Positions 24,504 through 32,644 of a DNA stretch of 64,000 nucleotides are shown in pieces. The notes under the pieces were generated by a model that saw only the letters and a program-made list of their open reading frames with translations, was not told where the DNA came from and did no database searches. Numbering within the stretch: the first letter of the stretch is position 1; each line of letters begins with the position of its first letter. Location of the stretch: NCBI RefSeq assembly GCF_016889805.1, contig NZ_CP069535.1:744001-808000 (forward strand). The letters are read 5' to 3'. Position numbers and translations under genes: made by a program. The stretch comes from Rhodanobacter sp. FDAARGOS 1247 (GTDB lineage Bacteria > Pseudomonadota > Gammaproteobacteria > Xanthomonadales > Rhodanobacteraceae).

Positions 24504-25031
24504 ATGCGTTTGGATAGGAAGGTTGCTTATTTTGCCTACATGGTGGCTATCCGCCATACCCCTGATGCTTGGCGCCCATACGCCATATTCTTCCCACGCC
24601 TCCGTAGTTGGCTTGTGCGGCGATTCATCGAACGTGCCGGTCATGATCTGCGCGTTAAGTCTAACGCAGACATTTCACCTAATATCAAGGTCGGAAGTCG
24701 CAGCGAATTAGGGCGCAACGCAATTATTTATGGTGGAGTGACAATCGGTGACGATGTGCTCATGGGACCAAATGTGCAGATTATTACCCGCGGCCATAAC
24801 ACATCGGATATCCTTCGTCCCATTAATTTGCAGGGAAGCTCATTCAAACCCGTCACCATAGAAGACGACGTATGGATTGGCTGTAACGTAGTTATTCTTC
24901 CCGGGGTCACCGTCGGGAGGGGCTCCGTACTTGCTGCTGGATCGGTAGTTACAAAGGACGTGCCAAGCATGAGCATAATGGGGGGAGTGCCGGCTCGCAT
25001 GATCGGTAAGCGGGGAGGTGCGCTTGAATAG
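24504..25031 (+). CDS. Left-handed beta-helix acetyltransferase (WcaF/LacA type)
   Basis: 175 residues. Hexapeptide repeats run from about residue 50 to the end (for example GRNAIIYGGVTIGDDVLMGPNVQI), with the loop TRGHNTSD carrying the catalytic His, and VWIGCNVVILPGVTVGRGSV. This is the trimeric O-acetyltransferase family that decorates sugars with acetyl groups using acetyl-CoA. The gene follows the glycosyltransferase by 3 nt and overlaps the polymerase gene, so it is likely to modify the same repeat unit. Confidence 0.9.
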   Translation: MRLDRKVAYFAYMVAIRHTPDAWRPYAIFFPRLRSWLVRRFIERAGHDLRVKSNADISPNIKVGSRSELGRNAIIYGGVTIGDDVLMGPNVQIITRGHNTSDILRPINLQGSSFKPVTIEDDVWIGCNVVILPGVTVGRGSVLAAGSVVTKDVPSMSIMGGVPARMIGKRGGALE

Positions 25032-26202
25032 GGCGAACGTAGCGACACTATCTGTCGCATGCGTGGTTTCCATTGGTAGCATCGACTATTCACAGTTCGG
25101 CGCGGGCGTCGCACTCAATTTTTCTCTCAAGGCGATCGCTGCGCTCATTCCTCTAACCTTGTTCACTTTAAGCTATCTGCTTGACCGTGAGCGAGTTAAG
25201 TTCGGCAGGAGCACCGGCCCGTACCTACTTGCGGCATTGTTGTCGTTAGGAGGCTTTTCGATTATTTGGAGCGTTGACAGAACTGAGACTTTTATTGCGA
25301 TCCTTTCCTGGGGTGTTACTTTTGCGTCTACTTATCTGTTGCTGGGCTTGTCGTTGCGCAACGCAGCAAGTGCTCTAGTGATCCCAATTGGGGTTCTTTG
25401 CACCCTTAGTCTTGTTTATGCGCTCATCTCTCCAGGGGCATTCATGTTCACAGATGGGGTGATGAGACTAAGGGGGGTAGTCTATGGTCCGCACGGTCTG
25501 GCGGAGCCTTCCGTCCTTTGTTTATGCATATTATGCTCGGGCCTCCTCCCCTGGCGACGAGCGGTGCTGGTGGCACTTTTTGTTGTTGTGTCTATATGTC
25601 TATATCTTACGTATAGTAGGCAGTCATTTATTGCGGCAATTGGCGCGATTGCTTTGGTTGTCCTTTTTAGGTCCCGGGGAGGAGCTCGGGCCGGCTTCGT
25701 ATATATTGCCACCGGAGCGTTGGTCTTTGGTCTAATCGCTCTATCTCTTTCAAATATGGATGTCTTAGCCTCTATTTCCCGTGGAGGGGGAGATGATGTT
25801 GGCAGTCTTACGGGGCGTACCTACATTTGGGCGGCAGCGATAACATTGATCAGTCAAGAACCTTGGTTGGGTTATGGATTTGGGGCCGGGGGGAAGGTAA
25901 TTGAGGCGGGCTATAGTGGGGGAATTTCCGGTTGGACGACTCAAAGCGCCCACAATTCAATGCTCCAAGCGGGGCTAGATTTGGGATGGATTGGTATATT
26001 TTTTGTGGCAATGCTGCTAATTGGCTTCGTTCGTAACGCATTTCGGCAGGATAGGCAATTTTCTGTGCCTCTAATGACGGCGATCCTAGTTATGTCATCT
26101 GTTGAACGCGGCTTTTATGAGACAGGTGGATTCATGCCGGCGGTATTTTTGTTTATCTTGTTGAGGAGGCGTACGCACCAAGCCAGCATCAATGGAGGAT
26201 AG
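25018..26202 (+). CDS. wzy: Wzy-type polymerase / O-antigen ligase family protein
   Basis: 394 residues with about ten membrane segments and the Wzy_C-like periplasmic loop containing GRTYIWAAAITLISQEPWLGYGF, followed by AHNSMLQAGLDLGWIG. This is the O-antigen ligase/polymerase superfamily. Within a Wzx-dependent cluster a polymerase role is the better guess. The GTG at 25018 overlaps the acetyltransferase by 14 nt, but TTG at 25024 is better spaced from GGGGAGG at 25012-25018 and may be the true start. It is the last plus-strand biosynthesis gene before the IS element. Confidence 0.83.
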   Translation: MRLNRANVATLSVACVVSIGSIDYSQFGAGVALNFSLKAIAALIPLTLFTLSYLLDRERVKFGRSTGPYLLAALLSLGGFSIIWSVDRTETFIAILSWGVTFASTYLLLGLSLRNAASALVIPIGVLCTLSLVYALISPGAFMFTDGVMRLRGVVYGPHGLAEPSVLCLCILCSGLLPWRRAVLVALFVVVSICLYLTYSRQSFIAAIGAIALVVLFRSRGGARAGFVYIATGALVFGLIALSLSNMDVLASISRGGGDDVGSLTGRTYIWAAAITLISQEPWLGYGFGAGGKVIEAGYSGGISGWTTQSAHNSMLQAGLDLGWIGIFFVAMLLIGFVRNAFRQDRQFSVPLMTAILVMSSVERGFYETGGFMPAVFLFILLRRRTHQASINGG

Positions 26203-26312
26203 GCTCCGAGTCCACCTCGCTTGATGGATATCATCCCAATCCGTCGACGTCCCCCCAGTTTTGAGTAGCACCTCGGTTTGGAGTCCAATCCCCCATCAGA
26301 AGGAGATTGGAC

Positions 26313-26576
26313 GTGAAGAAACGCTTTTCCGAAGAACAGATCATCGGCTTCCTTCGTGAGGCGGAGGCTGGCTTGCCGGTGAAGGCGCTGTGCCGTCAGC
26401 ACGGCTTCAGCGAGGCCTCGTACTACCTGTGGCGCAGCAAGTTCGGCGGGATGAGTGTGCCCGACGCCAAACGGCTGAAAGAGCTGGAGACGGAGAACGG
26501 TCGGCTGAAGAAGCTGCTGGCCGAGCAGGTGCTTGAGAACGAGGTCATCAAGGACGCCCTGCGAAAAAAGTGGTGA
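26313..26576 (+). CDS. IS3-family OrfA (DNA-binding subunit)
   Basis: 87 residues from GTG 26313, which has AGGAG 7 bases upstream. It has the helix-turn-helix text [20 protein letters not shown] and [15 protein letters not shown], then a leucine-zipper-like heptad region ([20 protein letters not shown]). The frame reaches the slippery heptamer A AAA AAG at 26564-26570 just before its stop, so a -1 shift yields the OrfAB fusion transposase. Confidence 0.9.
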   Translation: MKKRFSEEQIIGFLREAEAGLPVKALCRQHGFSEASYYLWRSKFGGMSVPDAKRLKELETENGRLKKLLAEQVLENEVIKDALRKKW

Positions 26577-27391
26577 GCGCACCGGCTCGGCGCGAGCTGG
26601 TGCGGCAGATGGTCGAGAAGGGATTGAGCGAGCGACGTGCGCTGGCGGTCGTCGTCATGAGCGCCAGCGCGTATCGCTATCCGACACGCCCGGATCGCAA
26701 CGGGGACCTCCGGCAACGGATCGTGGCCCTGGCGCAGCGGTACAAGCGCTATGGCGTGGGGATGATCCATCTGAAGCTGCGGCAAGCGGGGCTGCTGGTG
26801 AAGAACTACAAGCGCGTGGAACGGCTGTATCAGGAAGCGAAGCTGCAGGTGCGGCGGCGCAAGCGGAAGAAGGTGCCCGTTGCCGAGCGGCAACCGTTGG
26901 CTCGGCCGAAGGCAGCCAATGAGGTCTGGTCTATGGACTTTGTGTTTGATCGCACCGCTGAGGGACGCGTCATCAAGTGCCTGACGATGGTCGATGACGC
27001 CACCCACGAGGCGGTTGTCATCGAGGTCGAGCGGGCGATCTCCGGCCTGGGCGTGACGCGGGTGATGGATCGCCTGGCGCTCAGTCGTGGCTTGCCCAAG
27101 GTGATCCGCAGCGACAACGGCAAGGAGTTCTGCGGCAAGGCGATGGTGACCTGGGCCCACGAGCGTGGTGTGCAGCTGCGCCTGATCGAACCGGGCAAGC
27201 CAAACCAGAATGCGTACATCGAATCGTTCAACGGCCGGTTGCGCGACGAATGCCTCAACGAGCACTGGTTTCCCAGCCTGCTGCACGCACGCGCCGAGAT
27301 CGAACGCTGGCGGCGGGAATACAACGAGGAGCGACCGAAGAAGGCGCTGGGCGGGCTGACACCTGCCGCCTATGCGAAGCAGCTACAGTGA
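26570..27391 (+). CDS. IS3-family OrfB (DDE integrase-core transposase)
   Basis: 273 residues in the -1 frame relative to OrfA. It has an HTH_21-like region ([20 protein letters not shown]) and the rve integrase core with the DDE residues in [17 protein letters not shown] and [16 protein letters not shown]. The reading frame is intact, so the element may still be active. It is probably made mainly as an OrfAB fusion through frameshifting, although a GTG lies at 26570. Confidence 0.92.
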   Translation: MVSAPARRELVRQMVEKGLSERRALAVVVMSASAYRYPTRPDRNGDLRQRIVALAQRYKRYGVGMIHLKLRQAGLLVKNYKRVERLYQEAKLQVRRRKRKKVPVAERQPLARPKAANEVWSMDFVFDRTAEGRVIKCLTMVDDATHEAVVIEVERAISGLGVTRVMDRLALSRGLPKVIRSDNGKEFCGKAMVTWAHERGVQLRLIEPGKPNQNAYIESFNGRLRDECLNEHWFPSLLHARAEIERWRREYNEERPKKALGGLTPAAYAKQLQ

Positions 27392-27497
27392 ACCCGGACT
27401 CTAAACCGTCCCGCTACTCAAAGCGGGGGGACGTCGCAGTTACAGTGAACCCGGACACTAAACCGTCCCGCTACTCAAAGCGGGGGGACGTCGCCGT
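27384..27497. repeat. 57-bp tandem duplication of the IS right end
   Basis: Two direct copies, 27384-27440 and 27441-27497, each starting TACAGTGAACCCGGAC and running through the full right inverted repeat. Only a few bases differ. The target duplication lies after the second copy, so the outer copy appears to be the working terminus. Confidence 0.85.
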
Positions 27498-27504
27498 CAC
27501 GCTT

Positions 27505-27717
27505 TCATTGGTCCGAGCTGTCTAGCGTGTACCGTTCTGCGGAATAGCTCATTATCGAAACTATTCGGTTCTCCCTATTCGTGTGGATGATGGTCGCGTC
27601 GTGCTCCGCTAAGGCGCATGTGTCGCTAGGATATTTGGCGATGGAGCACATTAGGTAGCTGATGGCGATCAGGTGTTGGTCGGTGCCGTCATATCTAATT
27701 AGTCGTTGAAGAGGCAT
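27505..27717 (-). CDS. Hypothetical 70-residue protein
   Basis: An open frame of 70 codons starting 6 nt after the stop of the lyase gene on the same strand. It reads MPLQRLIRYDGTDQHLIAIS at the start and contains a short amphipathic stretch but no signal peptide, membrane helix or motif that I recognise. The close spacing suits an operon partner. Its weak ribosome site and position beside an IS element mean it could also be a remnant or chance frame. Confidence 0.35.
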   Translation of the reverse strand: MPLQRLIRYDGTDQHLIAISYLMCSIAKYPSDTCALAEHDATIIHTNRENRIVSIMSYSAERYTLDSSDQ

Positions 27718-27723
27718 TCATAA

Positions 27724-28782
27724 TCATCTCGACGGCGCACGTGGCATGGGGCCGAGGAAAATGTCTTTTAATGTGCTTTTGTCAGCGGGTAAATAATCCA
27801 TAGAAAATGGAATTTTTTCATATTTGATATAAATCAGTAACCAAGCAAATCTTTCGCCAGAGAATCGATCGACGGGAGCAAGATTCTGCTTGAAACCAGT
27901 CAATTTCTCGATCTCCGTGGGGTCAAGTGACGATTTGAGAGTAAAGTTGACTAGACGAACTATGCCGTAGTGACACCTTGGAAAGGTCTCGATACCATGC
28001 CGCATTCCAATGGCCGCCAATTGAACTAATGGCGCGACGGCGTAGAGATGATAGGCAAGAGCCTTCTGGCCCCTGCTTATCTCGAGGGGCAAACTTCCAT
28101 TCTCCGATACCTGACACACCCCCGTGCTGTACGCCTCCATTCCTGAGCGGAATAGACTTCTATCGTCAGTTAGCTCACCAACTAACGCCATGGCAAGACC
28201 GTTCCAGTACTGAATATTATTTCGCGTCATATTGCTGTTGCGAAGAGAATTTATATTTTTTTGCAGCGTCAAGGCGATGGCTCTTAACCAAGAGTCAATT
28301 ACTGCCTGATCCGCTGCGGTTACCTCGGGGCGGATTGCCTTATACGAAAAAGCGATGGAGCTCAAATAGTGCCCGATATTGAACTGCGCACTACGTGTGG
28401 TCAGCTTGGTGAGCGCGCCTGCGCGCGCCCAAGTAGCTAAAGCTTCGCCAGCACAGGCTCCCCTGAAGGCATTTGATCGCGGATCCGTGTAATAAAGTTC
28501 GGCGTCGGCGCCTATAATTTTTACGAAGCTCCAGACATTGCGCATCGTATCGGCGTAGATGAGTCTCGACCTCTCGTCGACTTTTGACTGAGTTTTATCG
28601 TCTGATCTATAAATACTCGTCGTTGCCAATGATATGTCTGGATGCGGAACCGCCTCGCACCGTGGATTGGGCTCGATTTTGGTCGAATTTGGCTTGTGCT
28701 CCACCGCCATGACTGTGGTGGAGAACGCCACGGCGATCGTGGTGATGATTTTTAGGGCCAAGCGATCTTTTTTACAGACCAT
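27724..28782 (-). CDS. AlgL-like (PL5) lyase domain protein with altered active site
   Basis: 352 residues with a signal peptide (about 1-26, ending STTVMA), so it acts in the periplasm. The alpha-barrel domain matches AlgL alginate lyases through RNNIQYW (187-193), SENGSLPLEISRGQKALAYH (226-245) and YAVAPLVQLAAIG. In AlgL the catalytic set is Asn-His, then Arg 47 residues later, then Tyr 7 later. Here Arg237 and Tyr244 keep that spacing, but the His is Ile190. It may have lost lyase activity or act on another uronate polymer. Start 28782 has CAGGGA upstream. AlgL-type enzymes often clear stray polymer from the periplasm. Confidence 0.82.
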   Translation of the reverse strand: MVCKKDRLALKIITTIAVAFSTTVMAVEHKPNSTKIEPNPRCEAVPHPDISLATTSIYRSDDKTQSKVDERSRLIYADTMRNVWSFVKIIGADAELYYTDPRSNAFRGACAGEALATWARAGALTKLTTRSAQFNIGHYLSSIAFSYKAIRPEVTAADQAVIDSWLRAIALTLQKNINSLRNSNMTRNNIQYWNGLAMALVGELTDDRSLFRSGMEAYSTGVCQVSENGSLPLEISRGQKALAYHLYAVAPLVQLAAIGMRHGIETFPRCHYGIVRLVNFTLKSSLDPTEIEKLTGFKQNLAPVDRFSGERFAWLLIYIKYEKIPFSMDYLPADKSTLKDIFLGPMPRAPSR

Positions 28783-28853
28783 TTTAATTCCCTGAGCTCG
28801 GGAGAAATCCAGTGTGCGGGCGAACGTGATCAAATTATCGGCATGTTACGGAG

Positions 28854-29663
28854 TTAAGCGCGTCGAGAGCGGATGAATTTCGCGGCGACTCTATCAAGAA
28901 TTGCTGACAACAGGAGCTTTGCAAACTTTAAATTGCTAAACAGGTAGCGCCTCCACATTCGTCTAGGCTCTTGCATAGTCCGGAATAGCCATTCCAAGCC
29001 CGCCTTTTGCATCCACGGCGGTGCTCTTCTGGTCAGTCCTGCGTAGACATCAAAGCTTCCCCCGACGCCCATGGCGAAGCTAACACCCAGTCTGCTCTTC
29101 CATTTATTAATAAAGTTCTCTTTGAGTGGCGACGTCATGGCGACGAACAGCATCTTGGCACCAGATGATGCGATTAACTCGACAACACCTTCTTCATTCG
29201 TTTCAAAGTACCCATGATGGTGGCCGACGATTTCTATTCCCGAAAACTCCATTGTTGCACGACGTTTAACTTCATCAACGACGTTTTGCCTGGCGCCCAG
29301 CAAAAATACTGGTATGTTCTCAACTGATGCTTCTCGAAGTAGATTGTAGAAGAGATCGATCCCGGCGACTCTTTCCGGGATGGCCATTCCCAGCAGCCTT
29401 CCTGCCAATACGATCCCTGCGCCATCGATGTTTATCAAATCGCATGAATTTACAGATTCACGGAGACTCGCGTCATTTTTCATGGCGACTACTTTCGCAA
29501 CATTGATTACGGAATGTTGTATAAATTTTCCTTCGGATATGCTTTCAATTATATATTTTATCGTTTTCTCCATCGTGATTGCGTGTGCTTTCGCGCCAAG
29601 GATAAAAACCTCGTGATTGTTAAGGTTATGTGCGCCGCTCTCTAGCATGTTTTGTTCAGTCAT
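28854..29663 (-). CDS. WecG/TagA/CpsF-family glycosyltransferase (GT26)
   Basis: 269 residues. Family text includes INIDGAGIVLAGRLLG, VAGIDLFYNLLREA, FLLGARQNVVDEV, and GVGGSFDVYAGLTRRAPPWM followed by GLEWLFRTMQEPRRMWRRYL. GT26 enzymes transfer ManNAc, ManNAcA or similar residues onto a lipid-linked acceptor, WecG adding ManNAcA. That fits the epimerase and dehydrogenase in this cluster. The gene is upstream of the lyase gene on the minus strand with a 71-nt gap, opposite to the rest of the assembly genes. Confidence 0.88.
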   Translation of the reverse strand: MTEQNMLESGAHNLNNHEVFILGAKAHAITMEKTIKYIIESISEGKFIQHSVINVAKVVAMKNDASLRESVNSCDLINIDGAGIVLAGRLLGMAIPERVAGIDLFYNLLREASVENIPVFLLGARQNVVDEVKRRATMEFSGIEIVGHHHGYFETNEEGVVELIASSGAKMLFVAMTSPLKENFINKWKSRLGVSFAMGVGGSFDVYAGLTRRAPPWMQKAGLEWLFRTMQEPRRMWRRYLFSNLKFAKLLLSAILDRVAAKFIRSRRA

Positions 29664-29932
29664 TTGATGGTTCCGAAATGTTTGATTCGTCCTGGCGATT
29701 CAGTCGATAGTTCTTCTTTTCGATGTAATTCTGGCATCGGGTTTGGTTCGTCGGGGTTCGATTGAATGGCTGCTGGCATTTGGCGTTTGGGTCGGATGAG
29801 ACGAGAAGAGGACATGATGTTCCTTTCGCCAAATAGTTGCTGGTATGGCGCTTGCTCACGTGGCGAGATAGGGATTGTAGCGACAGGACGGTGGCCTTGG
29901 CCCCGTTTCACAGATATCCCGTTAAGCGGTTT
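29664..29932. other. Gene-free spacer upstream of the WecG-type gene
   Basis: About 270 nt of moderate GC. Short frames on both strands show no family text, signal or ribosome site that I trust. It presumably contains the promoter of the minus-strand WecG-lyase unit and the lost left part of the adjacent transposase remnant. Confidence 0.4.
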
Positions 29933-30334
29933 ATTGCTGCCCCACCGAGGTCTGCGCGCCAGAGCGGCACGTAAGTACAAAGGATCGACGAACTCTAATC
30001 GCGCGCTGCCGGTGAGGAAAAACTTGCTGCAGCAACCGGTCGCCGCGCCACGTCCCAGTAAGGTCTGGGTCGGCGACATCACAAACTACGGCGCCGGGGA
30101 AGGCTAGCCGTATCTGACTGTCTTCCTTGGCCTGTATTCGCGCAAAGTGGTGGGTTGGGCAAAGAGCGAACGCATGCCCGCTTCGCTGTTGTGCGACACG
30201 CTGCGCATGACCTTGTTCCAGCGCAAGATGCCGCGGGGCGTCGCGCCGACCGCGGCAACCAGTACAGCTGGCACGAGTAGCTCGGGCTGCTGGGCGAACG
30301 CGGACTTAGCATGAGTTACCGAGGTAACTGCTAA
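29933..30334 (+). pseudogene. IS3-family transposase remnant, N-terminal and core part
   Basis: The translation shows ARKYKGSTNSNRALPVRKNL, then SKVWVGDITNYGAGEG, an in-frame TAG, then VFLGLYSRKVVGWAKSERMP and CDTLRMTLFQRKMPRG, and after a frameshift DRGNQY and GLSMSYRGNC. This order is that of IS3-group OrfB proteins. Stop codons, a small deletion and frameshifts show decay. The match ends at RGNC, where intact proteins continue YDNAAMESWNH; that next part is found inverted at 30658-30861. Confidence 0.85.
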
Positions 30335-30657
30335 GAGCGCGAAGCCTGCCCTCGTGGTACAACCGGTCACCCGCCCCACTTTTTTGTGCGGCGCATCAGC
30401 ATAAAAATGTGACGAACTCAGGAGCAAACCACTAGCTTGATCGTGAGAATTGATGCTGACCGTCTATCAGGACGGCATCCACAGGGGGATGCAGCGATGC
30501 TCATGTTCATTTTTGGACTGTCTCTAGGCGCCTGTATTGGTGCACTCTCGTTGGCAATTTGCCGGTCTTCCGGTGAAAGTGAATCGACGTAGAGGTCCTT
30601 TTGATGACGTAGAGGTCTCTTTGATCTTGCCCCCGAATGTCGGACACTTGATCAAGC
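30335..30657. other. Spacer inside the split transposase
   Basis: About 320 nt between the two halves of a broken transposase. It holds one candidate 31-codon ORF (30497-30592) and a direct repeat GACGTAGAGGTC at about 30588 and 30606. Nothing else is recognisable. Confidence 0.4.
30497..30592 (+). CDS. Possible 31-residue membrane microprotein
   Basis: Reads MLMFIFGLSLGACIGALSLA followed by a short polar tail with SSGESEST. The single glycine-zipper-like hydrophobic segment starting directly at the N-terminus is reminiscent of very short DUF3789-type proteins found in phages and mobile elements. GGGGG at 30484-30488 is a poorly spaced ribosome site. It may be chance; confidence is low. Confidence 0.3.
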   Translation: MLMFIFGLSLGACIGALSLAICRSSGESEST

Positions 30658-30861
30658 AGCATTGGTCAGTTCGAACTGCAGTGGGCTACTGAGGTAGCCC
30701 AGCGACGAGTGGAGCCGGGTTCGATTGTAGTCAACGGCGATGTATTCGAGCACGCGGGCGGGGCCCATGCCCTTGTGTGGCGCAACGCTTACCGTGGGTC
30801 GCCTCAGCCTTCAGGCCGTGGTTCCAGCTTTCCATCGCCGCGTTGCGGACTTCTCTGTTTA
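30658..30861 (-). pseudogene. IS3-family transposase remnant, inverted C-terminal part
   Basis: On the minus strand the frame reads NAAMESWNHGLKAEATHG, then after a frameshift YIAVDYNRTRLHSSLGYLSS and QFELTNAA with a stop. This is the C-terminus of an IS3-group OrfB. The sequence GTGTCCGACATTCGGGGGC right after the stop looks like an IS terminus. It picks up where the remnant at 29933-30334 leaves off, but on the opposite strand. Confidence 0.82.
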
Positions 30862-30923
30862 GGGGCTACCTGGCTCTTTCTGAAAAGCGTCGGATGTGAT
30901 GATTCAGAGGAACTCCGCGAGCT

Positions 30924-32279
30924 TTAGCCATTCTCGGCGAGGAGCGTTGCGATCTCCTCGGTGTGCCTGAGCATCAGCCTTAAATCCCCACGCGACTCCA
31001 CGTTGAGTCGCAGCAGCGGTTCGGTGTTGGAGCTGCGCAGGTTGAAGCGCCATGGGCCGAAGTCGGCGCTGATGCCGTCGGTGTGGTCGAGGGCGGGCGA
31101 CTGGCTGGCGTAGTGGCTCATCACCCGTTCGGTGGCCGCGCGTGCGTCGGCGACCTTGAAGTTGATTTCGCCGCTGCAGGGGAAGGCGCGCATGCGGTCT
31201 TCCACCAGTTCGGCCAGTGACAGCCCGCGGCTGCTGACCAGTTCGGCGATCAGCAGCCAGGGGATCATGCCGGAGTCGCAGTAGGCGAAGTCGCGGAAGT
31301 AGTGGTGGGCGCTCATCTCGCCGCCGTAGATGGCGTTCTCGGCGCGCATGCGCTCCTTGATGAAGGCGTGGCCGGTCTTGCTGAGCACGGGGACACCGCC
31401 GGCCTGCTGCACCATCTCGATGGTGTTCCAGGTGAGTCGCGGGTCGTGGATGATCTTCCCGCCGGGATGGCGCGCCAGCAGGGCGGTGGCCAGCAGGCCG
31501 ACCAAGTAGTAGCCCTCGATGAAGCGGCCGTCGGCGTCGAAGAAGAAGCAGCGGTCGAAGTCGCCATCCCAGGCCACGCCGAAGTCGGCGCCATGGGCGC
31601 GCACCGCGTCGGCGGTGGCGGCGCGGCATTCGGGCAGCAGCGGGTTGGGGATGCCGTTGGGGAAATGGCCGTCCGGCTCGTGCTGGATGCGGATGAACTC
31701 AAACGGCAGGTGCGGCGCGAGCTGGTCCACGATCAGGCCGGCGCCGCCGTTGCCGGCGTTGACCACGATCTTCAGCGGCTTCAGCCGGTCGCGCTGGATG
31801 TAGCCGAGCAGGTGCTGGATATAGGCGGACTTGTCGGTCATCGCCTGCGGCGTGGCGACGCCGGCGGGAATGGTTTCCCGGTGGCTGGCGGCGAAATCGC
31901 GGATCGCGAACAGGCCGCTGTCGCCGCTGATCGGCCGCGAGCCTTCGCGCACCAGCTTCATGCCGTTGTAGTCCATCGGATTGTGGCTGGCGGTGACCAT
32001 CACGCCGCCGGCGGCGCCCAGGTGCATGGTCTGGAAGTAGACCTCTTCGGTGCCGCCCATGCCGATGTCGAGCACCTCGCGCCCGGCCGCGTGGAAACCG
32101 TCGGCCAGCGCCGCCTGCAACGCCGGGCTGCTCAGGCGCACGTCGCGCCCCAGCACCACCGGGCCCGGTCCCAGCTGTGCGGCCATGGCCAGGCCGATGC
32201 GGCGCGCCAGTTCTTCGTCCAGCTCGTCAGGCACGCGGCCGCGGATGTCGTAGGCCTTGAAGCAGGGGAGTAAGGTCAC
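30924..32279 (-). CDS. manB: Phosphomannomutase/phosphoglucomutase
   Basis: 451 residues, the usual length for AlgC/CpsG/ManB enzymes. It starts [20 protein letters not shown], the phosphoserine loop is [11 protein letters not shown], the metal-binding loop is DGDFDR, and the sugar-binding loop is GGEMSAHHY. It interconverts mannose-6-P and mannose-1-P (and possibly the glucose forms), supplying GDP-mannose for polysaccharides. The GTG at 32279 is chosen because homology begins there; the open frame extends a further 97 codons without homology. A candidate -10 TACAAT lies on the minus strand at 32315-32310. Confidence 0.92.
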   Translation of the reverse strand: MTLLPCFKAYDIRGRVPDELDEELARRIGLAMAAQLGPGPVVLGRDVRLSSPALQAALADGFHAAGREVLDIGMGGTEEVYFQTMHLGAAGGVMVTASHNPMDYNGMKLVREGSRPISGDSGLFAIRDFAASHRETIPAGVATPQAMTDKSAYIQHLLGYIQRDRLKPLKIVVNAGNGGAGLIVDQLAPHLPFEFIRIQHEPDGHFPNGIPNPLLPECRAATADAVRAHGADFGVAWDGDFDRCFFFDADGRFIEGYYLVGLLATALLARHPGGKIIHDPRLTWNTIEMVQQAGGVPVLSKTGHAFIKERMRAENAIYGGEMSAHHYFRDFAYCDSGMIPWLLIAELVSSRGLSLAELVEDRMRAFPCSGEINFKVADARAATERVMSHYASQSPALDHTDGISADFGPWRFNLRSSNTEPLLRLNVESRGDLRLMLRHTEEIATLLAENG

Positions 32280-32644
32280 AAGTGGCTCGCTGATGATGCT
32301 CAAACGCGTATTGTATCCATGGTTGTGCTTCTTCCCGATATCGAGGAAGGAACACCTGTCGGGTCGACATCGGTCATGGCCGGCCCGCAGCGGCGGGCAG
32401 CCGGCTTCGAACACGGCGCAAGGCGCGGTCGGAGGCGTGGATGCCAGCGTCGTCACCCAAGTCGAAGAGGAATGCCCGGAGCACAACAGCCATTCAAGGG
32501 TGGTGTGCGTCGACATGGGCGAGCGTCCCCGCAAGCATGTTTCCATGCCTTGCGTGGCAAGAGCTGGCATATACCCTGGTCAAACCGTCATAACTCGACA
32601 GCGGTGTTGCCATTAGTATGGTCGGGGTGATCACCGGAAACGAC
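32280..32644. promoter_or_regulatory. Divergent region between manB and cysD
   Basis: About 365 nt with no credible gene. On the minus side TACAAT (32315-32310) may be the manB -10. At 32331-32349 there is a near-palindrome CTTCCCGATATCGAGGAAG, a possible operator. The cysD side contains an AT-richer stretch at about 32570-32615 that could hold its promoter, but no clear CysB site can be named. Confidence 0.4.

Larger units (their letters stand above)
26245..27493 (+). mobile_element. IS3-family insertion sequence (IS407-like group)
   Basis: A complete element of about 1249 bp. The ends are imperfect inverted repeats of about 41-42 bp: left 26245-26286 beginning CGACGTCCCCCC, and right 27453-27493 ending GGGGGGACGTCG. 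A 4-bp target duplication CCGT is found at 26241-26244 and 27494-27497. The two ORFs and the A6G slippery site fit IS3 with a 4-bp duplication, as in the IS407 group. The right end is present twice in tandem (see the repeat entry). It sits between the polymerase and the lyase genes and breaks no visible gene. Confidence 0.9.

Noticed and set aside
29656..30082. Two short minus-strand ORFs upstream of the WecG-type gene
   Set aside because: They overlap each other and the IS remnant, lack ribosome sites, and have no recognisable motifs.
30104..30427. Minus-strand ORF of 107 codons
   Set aside because: It lies antisense to a transposase remnant and shows no family text.
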